A stretch of DNA of 64,000 nt from an uncultured Flavobacteriaceae bacterium (GCA_943789365.1 CALSTV010000001.1:186001-250000); one strand, 5' to 3'; positions 33,001 through 43,203 are shown, numbered from the stretch's first letter. A program made the numbers and translations. Notes: generated from the letters alone by a model not told the origin.

Positions 33001-34740
33001 TGCCAATAGGTTGTTGTTGCTTGCCAGTACGGTTTCTGTTTTAAGATTGTATATTTTAAAATCTGAGGCGGTGGCTCCCACAAACGAAAGGGTGTTGTCA
33101 CAGCCGGTCGGAATATGAATGTCTATATATTTTTGAGGCCCTATTAAAGACAGTACCTCATATTGCTGGTCGCCTCCAGAGCGTGCACTTGCTAGGGTTT
33201 TGCCATCGGTATCGGTAAATACTACGGTTTCTATACCGTGTATGTCTTGGTTGATGGTTTTGGTGGCTTTTAAATAATCATTTACCTCCAAAGGCTCGAT
33301 TTCATAAATTCCTAAAACCAAGGGATAAGATCTGGAAGGTGTCTTTCTTCTGGAAAAAGAGTTCAGTCTAAACAACTTACTGGGTTCTCCACTCGATGGT
33401 CTATACAAATCATAGATATAAGAAATCACTAATTTGTCAGAAGAAATATACATTAAGGTTGAAAATTCTTCATTTGTTTCCAAATCGGTTAGTTCTAAAT
33501 TAAATAAATCAATATTAGAATTATCTAGATCATCCTTTAAATTTTTGATAAGTTCTTTAGAAGGAAAATACCCCAAACCAAAAACATATTGCATTTCCTG
33601 AGCAGCTGGGAAGGTATAGGAAAAACCTTGTTTCCAAGAGTCACCAATTCCATCGCCATTGGTATCTATTTTATTACCTCCTATGGTTTTTAAGACGGTT
33701 CCTGGATTTAAGCTGCTGTAAATGGTTCTTGAATAGGGTCGGTTTGTGATGTCCTGTAAATCATCGTTTGTATTATTTGGACTGTATTGTCTGCCCAAAT
33801 CGTATGAATTGGAGCTGCTGCTTACTTCGGTAGGGTTTTCCAGATTCGAATTATCAAAATCTGACAAGCCATAGTTACCGCCGTTCGTATTCTTTATAAA
33901 ATCTTCTTTGTAGGCAAAAGCTTCATCTGTGTTCGTATTGGTATCAGAAATGGGAGCACTTAAGGTTTGTATGGCAGGCCTTCCCTGGATGTCATATAGC
34001 GTCTGATGCGCCCATATGCGCTGATTCTTAAAATCAAGTGTTTGAGTTTGGGTGCGTTTTCCAAGGCCATCTAAATAATTTTTATTTTGAGCACGAATGA
34101 TTCCCTCAACGTCAAAACTTCGAGATCGAATCCAGTTTCTATCTTCATAAGGCTCAGTAGGAAAAACACAGCCAGAAATTGGCCCTTGCTCACCGATACA
34201 ATTGTCATCTCTATTTATCACCCATATTTTTCCTACGTCATTAGGTGCTTCGCAAGCATATATAGGTATTTGCGTTAGAATGGGGAAAGGGGAATCTCCT
34301 TCGAATAGTACTATTTCATCGGATTCATATTCTCCAAAACCATCTTCGTCCAGGTCGGGATACCAGGCCTGCAGACAGGCTTTGCTTTGTGTAATTTGTA
34401 TAGTTCCATAAAACGAATTGTATAAATCTCGTATTGTCAAAGTACCAGATCTAGTTGTGTCCAATGTGCTTTCATCTATTGAAATCACAAAAACAAACCG
34501 GTCGTTCACTACCCTTTTTGTATAAGATAACCAGGAAGGATATCCAGTTAAAATAAGATCTTCAAGAGTACAGGAATCTGAAATATCGTACAGATCTAAC
34601 TCTAATACATTGGCCTCCGCTAATACGTCATAATACAAGTCAAGATCTCCTGTATTAAAATCATAACATTGTCCAAAACATCCAATACTTCCCAATATTG
34701 AAAGGCATAGCACCATTCTCATCTTTATTAATATTTTCAT
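30070..34740 (-). CDS. Full-length secreted Rhs/YD-repeat protein with toxin tip A
   Basis: The 1556-residue protein has a Sec signal peptide (MVLCLSILGSIGCFGQ), then a BACON-like beta domain (about 30-115) and a Ca-binding-like YPDLDEDGFG near 130. A DUF6443-type region (WIRSRSFDVEGIIRAQNK) follows near 205, then a long YD-repeat barrel (about 640-1290). The Rhs core ends RINRWLTTDPYRQYA...SRVDPNGG near 1340. The last ~210 residues are the variable tip. The signal peptide points to Sec export and probably T9SS or surface display, not T6SS. It lies 4 bp after a broken partner gene. Confidence 0.88.
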   Translation of the reverse strand: MKILIKMRMVLCLSILGSIGCFGQCYDFNTGDLDLYYDVLAEANVLELDLYDISDSCTLEDLILTGYPSWLSYTKRVVNDRFVFVISIDESTLDTTRSGTLTIRDLYNSFYGTIQITQSKACLQAWYPDLDEDGFGEYESDEIVLFEGDSPFPILTQIPIYACEAPNDVGKIWVINRDDNCIGEQGPISGCVFPTEPYEDRNWIRSRSFDVEGIIRAQNKNYLDGLGKRTQTQTLDFKNQRIWAHQTLYDIQGRPAIQTLSAPISDTNTNTDEAFAYKEDFIKNTNGGNYGLSDFDNSNLENPTEVSSSSNSYDLGRQYSPNNTNDDLQDITNRPYSRTIYSSLNPGTVLKTIGGNKIDTNGDGIGDSWKQGFSYTFPAAQEMQYVFGLGYFPSKELIKNLKDDLDNSNIDLFNLELTDLETNEEFSTLMYISSDKLVISYIYDLYRPSSGEPSKLFRLNSFSRRKTPSRSYPLVLGIYEIEPLEVNDYLKATKTINQDIHGIETVVFTDTDGKTLASARSGGDQQYEVLSLIGPQKYIDIHIPTGCDNTLSFVGATASDFKIYNLKTETVLASNNNLLAGFYRIEYIGHSNINFPAYALINEQDNSVEPAFLENIGVRYKVNYYDYALNYYDKAGRLTKTTQPIGFDSSALSGFKNAAELNHSSATTFEYNSLGQLLSTTSPDQGSATFKYRKDGQIRFSQNSKQALAGEFSYTNYDALARPVESGVAVGDFSGLDSDVLAFAGTIKPEEQQETVYDLEDTAGLATVLDSDHSAHYGRQQFVAGNVAKTQNAQTTTWYSYDIYGRVEWLVQNIAGLGVKTIDYEYDPVTSAVTKVDFQRYSPGERFVHHYSYHEVSGELIQVQTSEDGNIYITHASYDYYETGALKRLELKDRSGNKLQGIDYVYNLAGQLKAINHPELDGDKDPGGDTDDAFGMVLDYYQGDYQRNTDFDLVNSNGVDQYNGNIKAMTWSTRKAEGFGVNTYYYKYNKNNWLEGAGWNHELQDSFTISDVEERSAVVTTSETVIAKTAVVLKPGFHAVASNGVTFTARIANEGETTQNATEAQDYSVTGLEYDANGNLQALKRNGYTDANGDNAMDDFSYHYDSQKPNQLNYISDANDNSNPNRSADLKNQAPNTYLYNNIGQLSENRAEGIKYVYTASGLVSEVQKNDVPFVRFYYNDKGFRVRKEVYTNGVLSSTHYYVRDVAGSVMAIYSEQTQLELPIYGASRLGVYHKNGATNYELTDHLGNVRAVVTKDNPTPSLFADYYPGGMQMPNRNVVGDYRYGYQGQFAETDPETGKVAFQLRLYDSRINRWLTTDPYRQYASPYLAMGNNWVSRVDPNGGTDTECCDEYDGGMLPEVIVHGSGSRRNWVSEVSFNTPVGWESSFNGTLNDWNQKYGSNFSSHQEAYNSWASERRNPNPLNSKNVTYDDISRWSLEAYTHTAQYYQDTGDGILIVGYGATLTGVGAEAGIPMMAAGKFISGVGLAMSLPVDIYNKNWSAIGVNVTSYITGRIATRGLEKLHHLDKIDDLSFQILDGGVGLKNAYIQRSINDEE

Positions 34741-34744
34741 AGCC

Positions 34745-37700
34745 TTATTTTTTATAATTGTAATTTAATAATTCAGAAAGTTTAAACCCTCCATAATAGA
34801 GGCCTTCCACATCGGCAACCTCTGTATAGGTCTTTATCAACCTCCCTGCGGCATCGTATTCGTATTTGGTTCCCATATTATTGCTGTTTAAAATACAGCT
34901 AAGCTCGTCCCACTCGTTATATACATAGCTAGTCATTGAGGAAGCGACTGGATGCACACGGAAGTCGTCAATTATGTTTCCAACACCAATACTGCTGACC
35001 ACAATATTTTGAGGACTTGCGTCTATTTCTAGGTAATGATTGAGCAATACCCAATCGCCACAAAACACTTTTTCTCCATTTATCGGCGCTCCATTAACAC
35101 GAAGATCCAGATAGAATTTGCCCCATTTACTGTGTGCCCAAAAGGACACTTTGTATTTCCCCGCTCTGTGATTTGCATTTAAATGCGCTGTTACATTCTG
35201 ATTTGTATTGAGGCGGATACAATACTTACCGCTATGCGCGGTATAATCGCTTCTGTAAGCACCATTTTGTAGCGAAATCTGTTGGTCTAAATAACCGTCT
35301 GTGGTCAAATCGTATTCCGCACCGGTATAAAACATCTCAGCATAGGCAGCATTGCAAACAGTAGCAACCTTGGTATCCTTGTCACACATTTTTGTAGCAG
35401 CGTAATTACCATTGATATCTTTCACCTCCAAGGGTTTAGAAAAATGGTCGTATTGCGTGGTTTCAGATACAGATTTCCAGTTGGAGTTGGGCTGTGTTGC
35501 CTGAATTCCCCAATTAAAATGATCATCTGTCTGCTGTCATACCCCAAATAGCTCCCATCGGCTGCGGTAGCCCCGTCCCATATATAATTCTTATACTTTC
35601 TCCATATTTTTTCAGAAGCCTGAGAAGGCGTGTTTTCTGAACCGTCGTTTGACCTATAGGTCCAGTTGTTGTTCCAAGTGGTGATATTGGCGGCCATAGT
35701 TTTCCAACTACCTTCCACATCAATCAAAGTAGAAGTAATTGCTCCTTGTGTTAGCATATTATTATTGGAGATGTTATCTACCATAGACCCTAATGAGGGA
35801 TATTTGTAATATGCTGGAATGGAAATATTTTTAATCTTATCACCGGTACTCTCGACATTGAAATGATTTCCGTACTTTTCCCCGTAATGGAGTCTAAAGA
35901 ACCAAAAATCCGAAGAAGAAATAAAATTAGTATTGATTTCAGTAGATTTTTTAAGCAAACTTGGATATTTTAATTCTTGAAGAAGAATTAATCAACCATT
36001 TGTCCTTTATGACATCACTATTATTATCGTAGTCCACAATTTTATAGGATTGATATGCTTCCTTGGTTACTCCTATACGGTTTGGTGTTTCTTCTGGTTT
36101 ATAATATTGATTTATAATCTTTTGTAACAATTGTCCTTCAATATTAAAAGTTGAAATTTCCAAAAGCTGACCTAAATTCGCTAAATTTGTCTTTTATTGT
36201 ATAATTCTTTATACTTACATCTTTGTCGGTCATCGAGTTATAATGTTCACTTTGAGTTGTACATGAAATTTCATACAAGTCTCCAAACTTGATTCTATTC
36301 GGATCTTTCTCTTTAAACACATTAAACCTGTATTGAACACTTCCCTCCGAAATATCATCTGCTCCACTGCTTTCCATTGTTACGTATTCATACATTACCT
36401 TTGGAGCTGGTAACTCGCTACTATAAGGAACCTCCACCTGTAATTCTGGAGCAAACGGGAAATAACTTATATACCCATAACCTTCTCCATTCCCCCCATA
36501 TTTATATTTTACTATATTGGCTTTATCACCATCAGAGGTAGTAATTGAACTTGTTCTGATTCCTCCAACTGGATTATATAATTCTTCTTTTGGAATATTA
36601 AATGTAGTTTTTGAGATAGAATGACTCTGAGCAACCTGAAACTGGCGCTTGTACTTTGTATCACCTGTCCATCTGGGGAAACAGTTATTGTATTTCCTTT
36701 TATATTAGTTATCGTACCTACTCCTTCATAAAATGCCGCTCCTTGATCGCAATCACGAATGGGACCATACCTCCAACGTCTTCTTAATAACATTTGTACC
36801 TTATCCCCTATTTTCAAAGAATATAAACTACTCATTTCGTATGAATAATCGGTTGTACTTATCTTAGAAAATAGATGATCAGTAAGTGATTTAAATTGAT
36901 GAGTCTCATAATTTACTTCAATCTTCCCTCCAAGTGGAGTTTGTATTTCGGCCAAAGACCAGGCTTCATTATGGTCTCTGTAATAACCAAAATCATCTTT
37001 TTTATCAATATCAAACCCTAAATAATCCTTAAAATATTCGAATGTATAAGGCGGCAGGTTTTGTATACCTTGCTTTCCTTTAAATTCAACGGAATTCAAA
37101 GTCAGTCTGCCATAATTGGAAGAAGTTGTGTTTGGGGCGTTTTCAACCAAAGAATAATCATAGTTCAAATCAACTATTTTCAAAGCTTTGTCTCGCAATA
37201 TTTGCCAATCGTCTCCAATATCAATTATATTATCTTTTAAATCATAGCCAACTGTTTGAACAGCTTTGTCTGAATCGTTATACAGAATAGTTTCATAAGC
37301 TTCATTTGAAATACCATCTGAGGTATTGATTGTATCATCTTCATCTTTTACAAGAATAATATGATTTAATCGCAATGGTTTTTGGCGGGGAATTGTAAAA
37401 CGCTCCCACATAATTACTACTAGTCTGATCTTCATCTTCTTTATGACTTACTGATTCATACTTCCAATATTCAGATTGCCCGTCATCTCTTTCGCTTTTT
37501 ACAAAAATCGCTGCATGCGTTCTTGTCTTGATTTTGTCTAAGTAATAGACCTCCTTTCTCCCTTTGATGGTTGTTTTAATATTGTCATCTCTCCGTCTTC
37601 AAAATAATCTGTGGCATATGGTGTTTCCAGATAAATGCATCTGACCATTTTCCATATTCAAAACTTACCCAATAACCGTAATCTCCATTGTCGGTGAAAC

Positions 37701-39568
37701 CGTTGTTATTTTTATCTATATAATCTGGTCCGGTAACCGCGGTTAGAAGCCAATGTGTTGCATAGGGCTCTAGCTGCCGTTTTTCAAAATAAGACTCACT
37801 CTCTAAGGAGAGTCTTCAATAACTCCAAAAGTTCTGGTAATTATTTCATGATTATAGACTGGCAAAGCGTAATGATACGTTTTACCATCCATTGCAGTTA
37901 TCTTAAATGCTCCAATTCCATCTGCAGGTTTGACACTTCGGACAAAACCGTTAGCAATAGGTTCCAGATAGCCTTTTTCTTTCTGATAATCATAACTCTC
38001 CAGTAGATCCTTATTTGTAAAAATATTGAATATAGGAGCCGTTTCTTCGTCTAGGTTTTGAATTGGTTTCCACACCTCCAGAATAATAACCTGACAGGGG
38101 TACGTCTTGATTTGAAGTATTGAATTGAGCTTCTGATACATTTGCGCTTAAATAAGAAGAAATTTCATTATCAAAATAAAAATAAGGACGAGAATCAAAC
38201 TTTGAAAAAGAGTTGTCATCGTGTTTAAGAAACTGTTAAAATTAATTTGACACCCTTGATTATTCTTTTTAACAGGCACTCCAAATAGAACTCCATTTTC
38301 ATATAATCTGGATGACATACTTCCAGATAGCCCCTGTGCTTGGACGTTATATTTATCGTAATTCGGATATACAGGATTGTTCATATTAATTTCGAGCCGA
38401 GTTTAAAAACTCGGTATCTTCCAATGAAAATTCATAAATATCCATAAAACCTTTTCTAAGAATTCTTGTTCTCCAGGTACAACCAGACAAATCCCCCCAT
38501 GCTCCACAAGACAAATAGTTTTCAGTTTCTCTATTAAAGGCATCATTAAAATATACAGGGGCCAAATACAGAATTTTTTTCCTTTTTCCCTAAATAATAT
38601 CTGAATGTTTGTTTCCCAAACGTTAAACTAATAACACCAATACTGGTAGGAATCATTATGGGAATCATCCAACTACTAGTTTTAATAGTGTAATCCCCCA
38701 TACTAATCGTATTGTTGAATTGCATCTGTAACCCAACTCCCATACCTCCGTCTACTGAATAATTCCCTGCACCATTGTCAGTTTTGTTGCTTACTCCAAA
38801 ACGTAATCCAACACCAGAAGAAGAAAGATTAAACCCAAGATTAACAGTATTGCTTGATGCATCTGTCCCTGTAAAACTCATTCCATAGGTCCCATTATTA
38901 GAAGCACTTATTCTAAAACCTGTGTCGTTGGTGCTAAACCCAATAGAAGTGCTTGTTCCCCCCATTTGAATTTGTACTTATGCCTAAACTCAATCCACCC
39001 GGGGTACGAATCCTCCTACACCTATACTTGCACCATCTGTTCCGAATTGCGCATCTATTCCCAAACCTACCCCGCTTCCAGGTCCAACGCCTATACTTAC
39101 ATGGCCGCCTAAACTTTTGTGACTTCCCCATGAAAATCCTAAACCAACTGATAAAGAACCTTCTGGAGTTCCGTAACCTAAAGACAATGAATACACTTCA
39201 ATTTTATCTCCTTGGTCATAAAAAAACTCTGTTAATTGAGAGCCATTATAATCATCAGGATACCCATTTACTGTTCTATTAATAGCCCCGGGATTCAAAT
39301 TCCACCCCAATCCTACCCATGAGGCCTCCTGGTCCATGGCAATTCCTGCATGATATGCCAAAGCAATCGGATAGCCGCCTTCAGGAGAAGGAACATTTAG
39401 TAGTGGTAATACGTAAGTAAAATCCCCTGTGTTTAAATTCACCATATCCGTAGCATCAACCGGTTCAAAACTGGCTGCCTCTGGCGCATTCGGTCCTTGT
39501 GCTTTTGTTGTTGTATATACGAGTAGTAATAGCAGGTAAATACTTGTTTTTGTGAAGTTCATTTTCAT
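34745..39568 (-). pseudogene. Large secreted YD-repeat partner protein, destroyed by multiple frameshifts
   Basis: One ancestral gene of about 1600 codons is now spread over at least nine successive open segments in different frames: 38990-39568, 38546-38965, 38148-38384, 37803-38141, 36512-37435, 36144-36437, 35951-36163, 35422-35958 and 34745-35431. The start is intact: signal peptide, then FEPVDATDMVNLNTGDFTYV and ASWVGLGWNLNPGAINRTVN, a SpvB-like N-terminus common in Bacteroidota YD-repeat proteins. The end has TKYEYDAAGRLIKTYTE. The genes on both sides are intact, so base-calling error is an unlikely cause. Confidence 0.85.
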
Positions 39569-39619
39569 TCGTTTTTTTGATTTTCTTTAAACAATCGACT
39601 TTTATTTTGATTATTATGG

Positions 39620-39706
39620 TCTCAAGCTTGGGACTGTGGGCAGGTAGCTATGGGCTTTGGGCCTTGGAATATTGCCACCGGCCTATAGCCACCTGCCAAA
39701 TGCCTA
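39620..39706. repeat. Degenerate GGGCTTT-type heptamer repeat
   Basis: Between the broken YD-repeat gene and the lipoprotein remnant lies a short run built on GGGCTTT/GGGCCTT and its complement (ACCGGCC, ATAGCCACC). It is related in pattern to the larger arrays at 41.1-42.7 kb. Confidence 0.5.
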
Positions 39707-39708
39707 CT

Positions 39709-40355
39709 TCAGGATTTCGACTTCGGTTCTTCACTTAGGGGTGCTACTTCAACTTTTAAAGCATCATACGAACTCGAACGAATACCAACCAATCCAAATA
39801 CAGTTCTTCCTTTGGCTATAGTGGTGCCTTGGATATCAAATTTTTCCAAATCACTTTTAAACTTTTTATTGGCACTGCTTGATACTGCCAAATTCCCCAG
39901 CGCTATACCCGGACCAATTACAAGACCGATAGGCGTAGAATTCGTTTCCTCAATCCTACCGTTTGTGCTCGACGTAGTGTTAAAAGTCATAGGAGTTAAC
40001 AGTAAGTAGAAAAGAAAATTTCCCGACTTTTGCCTTAGCGATTTATACAACTTATTTTTGTCCATCACTATCGGAGAACTACCGTTTTCATAAGTCAACC
40101 TGATGTCCTTTCCAAAAACCAAATCCCTTTCAGAATTGTTGGTAATCTTAATCGATACAAGCTTGACGTCCTTCTTGCGTTCCTTCTTTGCATAGCTATC
40201 TTCCAACAAACTGTATTTGTATTCGAAAACAACGTCATTTGTCTGACTTCCAGAAGCATATCTCAAACTATACGGATGTATGTTTTATACGATGATGCAC
40301 ATGCGTTCATTAATAAGATCATTGCTATGATTCCCACAGATTTTACAATTTTCAT
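39709..40355 (-). pseudogene. Lipoprotein of unknown function with a frameshift after the signal peptide
   Basis: From ATG 40355 the frame gives MKIVKSVGIIAMILLMNACA, a clear lipoprotein signal, then stops after eleven more codons at TGA. Shifting frame by one base near 40290-40310 joins it to a 185-codon open segment (39709-40266) with VKLVSIKITNNSERDLVFGK and a C-terminal glycine-rich hydrophobic part. The body can only start at a poor TTG on its own, so it is probably inactive. Function unknown. Confidence 0.6.
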
Positions 40356-40399
40356 TTTTTTATTTTTAAGTTAATATTCATAATTTTTGAGGGGGTGTA

Positions 40400-40466
40400 T
40401 TCATTTGCCAGTGGTTGGTGGCTGGAGGCTGGAGGCCGGTGGCTGTCGGCTGTAGGCGTACATCTC
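40400..40466. repeat. GGCTGGA-type heptamer repeat
   Basis: GGCTGGA occurs in tandem with variants (GGTTGGT, GGCCGGT, GGCTGTC, GGCTGTA) at a period of 7 bp, just beyond the end of the 351-codon frame. Confidence 0.65.
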
Positions 40467-40472
40467 AAACCC

Positions 40473-41528
40473 TCAAAATTCAAGCTTCGGTTCCTTTTTT
40501 ATTTTATTTGTATCAAACTTAAATTTCAGATCTCCGGTTTGTAAGCCAAAATCTTCTATAGACAGCACCAAATAGTCCGATGCCAACTGCTCAATTTCTC
40601 GCGGATATACAAACAACATACTGGTACTTGGGCTCATTCCGTACAACCTCGGATAATGGTAGTCTAACAAGTTGAGTGTGTCTTTTTTCTCAGTATATAG
40701 ATGCACTTTGTTTGCCATTCCAAATGCAAGTTGGTTTACCAAACGTCCAAATTCTTGACGGTTGGCGGCATTGCTCAATAAGGCTTTTCCATTTCTGGAA
40801 AACTGCAAGGTGAAATATAGGTAGTTGCCATACTTATTTCTTAAACTTTGTATTCGGTCTTTTGTAACTGTATCCAATTCCTGCTGTACCATTAAGTCCG
40901 TTGGTTTGTAGGTAATGGTATAGTCAATTCCGTTGACAAATTTATGTTGTGTATAGCCATTTTCCGGATTTTTGAGATACGAATACAGTGCTTTTTTACT
41001 GTCGAAGGTTTTTTGGTTACAAGCTACTGTCGCGAGTAAAATTGACAACACAATGAGTAGCTGTTTTAGAGTTTTTGGCTTTCGGATTCCGGCTTCTGGC
41101 TTTCGGCTACCGGCTTTCGGCCCATTTGCTGGAAGCTGGAAGCCGGAAGCCGTTTCCCTTATACAACTAGCCGGAAGCTGGAAGCCAGAAGCCTTTTCCC
41201 TTATACAACTAGCCGAAAGCCGGAAGCCGAAAGCCTTTTCCCTTATACAACTAGCCGAAAGCTGGAAGCCGAAAGCCGTTTCCCTTATACAACTAGCCGA
41301 AAGCTGGAAGCCGGAAGCCGTTTCCCTTATACAACTAGCCGAAAGCCGGAAGCCGAAAGCCTTTTCCCTTATACAACTAGCCGAAAGCTGGAAGCCGAAA
41401 GCCGAAAGCCAGAAGCCAGAAGCCGAAAGCCGAAAGCTGGTCGCTACAGTCTTTCGATTCTTCGTTCTTTGCGCTTCGCTCCCGTCTTTCAGATTCGAGT
41501 TACCAATACATAAAAAAAACTTATCCAT
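40473..41528 (-). CDS. Lipoprotein-like protein whose start runs into a 14-residue repeat array
   Basis: The true body is the last ~195 residues (40473 to about 41075). It has a signal-like LKQLLIVLSILLATVAC with lipobox Cys, then VQQELDTVTKDRIQSLRNKY and a FKFDTNKIKKEPKLEF end. No ATG precedes the signal segment. Instead the frame stays open through a 42-bp repeat (encoding 14-residue units around SASCIRExA) back to ATG 41528. Either the repeat replaced the original start, or a fused protein is made; GTG 41051 leaves too short a signal. Function unknown. Confidence 0.5.
   Translation of the reverse strand: MDKFFLCIGNSNLKDGSEAQRTKNRKTVATSFRLSASGFWLSAFGFQLSASCIREKAFGFRLSASCIRETASGFQLSASCIRETAFGFQLSASCIREKAFGFRLSASCIREKASGFQLPASCIRETASGFQLPANGPKAGSRKPEAGIRKPKTLKQLLIVLSILLATVACNQKTFDSKKALYSYLKNPENGYTQHKFVNGIDYTITYKPTDLMVQQELDTVTKDRIQSLRNKYGNYLYFTLQFSRNGKALLSNAANRQEFGRLVNQLAFGMANKVHLYTEKKDTLNLLDYHYPRLYGMSPSTSMLFVYPREIEQLASDYLVLSIEDFGLQTGDLKFKFDTNKIKKEPKLEF
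41153..41404. repeat. Six tandem 42-bp repeats (6 x 7 bp)
   Basis: TTTCCCTTATACAACTAGCC followed by three degenerate GAAAGCC/GGAAGCC heptamers recurs at 41153, 41195, 41237, 41279, 41321 and 41363, exactly 42 bp apart. Flanking heptamers extend the array to about 41080 and 41440. Because 42 is a multiple of 3, open frames exist on both strands. Confidence 0.92.
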
Positions 41529-41874
41529 TAATCGTAGTAATTAAGCTATTCAATTTCTTATTTAGTAATACAACAGTGTTTATTAGAGTTTTATACTGGT
41601 CATGATCAATTATATTTAAATCGTTTGACAGAATTAAAAAATATTCAACTTCTGTCGCCGATCCGTTGGCAATAATTAAAAACCGCCGAAACTCGGCTTG
41701 ACTTTCCCTTCCGCATCCTTCCGCAATATTCGCCGCTACTGAGGATGACGCCCTTCGCAACTGACTTGTAATCCCATATAGTTCACTTTTTGGAAAGGTC
41801 TTTGTTATTTTGTAGATGTCTAATGTCACCTCATGTGCCAATTTCCACACCTGATATTTTTTATAGTTTCTCAT
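41521..41874 (-). CDS. Four-helix bundle protein (S23/IVP-like, TIGR02436 type)
   Basis: The 117-residue protein matches the small four-helix-bundle family first described from 23S rRNA intervening sequences: YKKYQVWKLAHEVTLDIYKI, LYGITSQLRRASSSVAANIAEG, EFRRFLIIANGSATEVEYFL. The role of the family is unknown. Here it is a stand-alone gene enclosed by heptamer repeat arrays on both sides, and no rRNA is nearby. Its first bases abut the 41885-42665 array. Confidence 0.88.
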   Translation of the reverse strand: MRNYKKYQVWKLAHEVTLDIYKITKTFPKSELYGITSQLRRASSSVAANIAEGCGRESQAEFRRFLIIANGSATEVEYFLILSNDLNIIDHDQYKTLINTVVLLNKKLNSLITTING

Positions 41875-41884
41875 ATTTTACTGA

Positions 41885-42665
41885 TGGTTTGTGGCCAAAA
41901 GCCAGAAGCCAAAAGCCAATAGCCGAAAGCCAAAAGCCGAAAGCCGTTAGCCAGAAGCCAGAAGCCAAAAGCCAAAAGCCAAAAGCCAAAAGCCGAAAGC
42001 CAATAGCCAATAGCCAAAAGCCAAGAGACAGAAGCCAAAAGCCGGTAGCCGAAAGCCAATAGCCGGTAACCGATAGCCGGTAGCCGAAAGCCGAAAGCCA
42101 AAAGCCGGTAGCCGAAAGCCAATAGCCGGTAACCGATAGCCGGTAGCCGAAAGCCGAAAGCCAAAAGCCGGTAGCCGAAAGCCAATAGCCGGTAACCGAT
42201 AGCCGGTAGCCAAAAGCCGAAAGCCAATAGCCAATAGCCAAAAGCCAAGAGACAGAAGCCAAAAGCCGGTAGCCGAAAGCCAATAGCCGGTAACCGATAG
42301 CCGGTAGCCGAAAGCCGAAAGCCAAAAGCCGGTAGCCGAAAGCCAATAGCCGGTAACCGATAGCCGGTAGCCGAAAGCCGTTAGCCAGAAGCCAGAAGCC
42401 AGAAGCCAAAAGCCGAAAGCCAAAAGCCAAAAGCCGAAAGCCAATAGCCAATAGCCAAAAGCCAATAGCCAAAAGCCGAAAGCCAATAGCCAATAGCCAA
42501 AAGCCAATAGCCAAAAGCCAAGAGACAGAAGCCGGTAGCCGAAAGCCAAAAGCCGGTAGCCGAAAGCCAATAGCCGGTAACCGATAGCCGAAAGCCGTTA
42601 GCCAAAAGCCGAAAGCCGATAGCCGGTAGCGAGTAGCCGAAAGCCGAAAGCCGAAAGCAAGTAGC
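41885..42665. repeat. 780-bp heptamer array (AAAGCCG/AATAGCC/GGTAGCC)
   Basis: The whole gap is built from 7-bp units xxxAGCC with a varying first half (GAAAGCC, CAAAAGC phase, AATAGCC, GGTAGCC, GGTAACC). A higher-order 63-bp unit (9 x 7) recurs, for example at 42041 and 42104. Long frames on both strands (up to 217 codons) are artefacts of the repeat lacking stop codons. It has no conserved-repeat/unique-spacer structure, so it is not CRISPR. Confidence 0.93.
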
Positions 42666-42672
42666 CTAAAAC

Positions 42673-43203
42673 TTACTCGCCATACTCCGCATTCAGACCT
42701 TCCAATATTTCTTCGGTTAAATCGGCATCTTCAACAGCATACATGATATTCCCAGCACCACTGGCTCCGAAAATGATACGATGTTTGTGTTTTTTCCCGT
42801 ATTCCGTTACATAGCTATTGATATCATTGATTACGGTTTGGGTAGTTTTCCTATCTTCTTCTTTCAATTGTTTTTGAATTGCTTCTTGATAATTATTGAT
42901 TTGTTGCTGTTTGTTACCCAACAACTCTTGCTTAAGCGCCAATTCCTTTTTAGTCATTCGTGTCCGTTCTTTTTCATACGCTTGAAGTTCTTTTTGCCAA
43001 TCGCCCATCAAACTGTCGACATTGGTTTTTAACAGTTCCGATTTGTTCTGAAACTCGGCACGAACTACCGCTGTTTTTTTATAGCCCTCCAAAAGTTTAT
43101 TAACATCTACATAAACCAATTCCGAAGTTTTGTGACCTTCCACTAGGGAAAATAGTGCCGCTCCAAAAGCAATTAAAGCGACAACTAAAGTGATTTTTTT
43201 CAT
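42673..43203 (-). CDS. OmpH/Skp-like periplasmic chaperone
   Basis: The 176-residue protein has a signal/anchor (TLVVALIAFGAALFSLVEG), then VYVDVNKLLEGYKKTAVVRA, a long Lys/Glu/Gln-rich coiled coil (about 45-130) and a terminal HRIIFGASGAGNIMYA strand. This is the Skp/OmpH layout. Skp chaperones carry outer-membrane proteins across the periplasm. It begins 13 bp after the tail-fibre-like gene on the same strand, so it may serve that surface protein. Confidence 0.82.
   Translation of the reverse strand: MKKITLVVALIAFGAALFSLVEGHKTSELVYVDVNKLLEGYKKTAVVRAEFQNKSELLKTNVDSLMGDWQKELQAYEKERTRMTKKELALKQELLGNKQQQINNYQEAIQKQLKEEDRKTTQTVINDINSYVTEYGKKHKHRIIFGASGAGNIMYAVEDADLTEEILEGLNAEYGE

Noticed and set aside
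41790-42605. Five overlapping long frames (90-217 codons) on both strands
   Set aside because: They translate the heptamer array in different phases (repeated GFWLLA or SQKPKA units); there is no coding signal beyond lack of stop codons.
41080-42665. Possible CRISPR array
   Set aside because: Units are contiguous 7-, 42- or 63-bp repeats with no unique spacers, and no cas genes are nearby.
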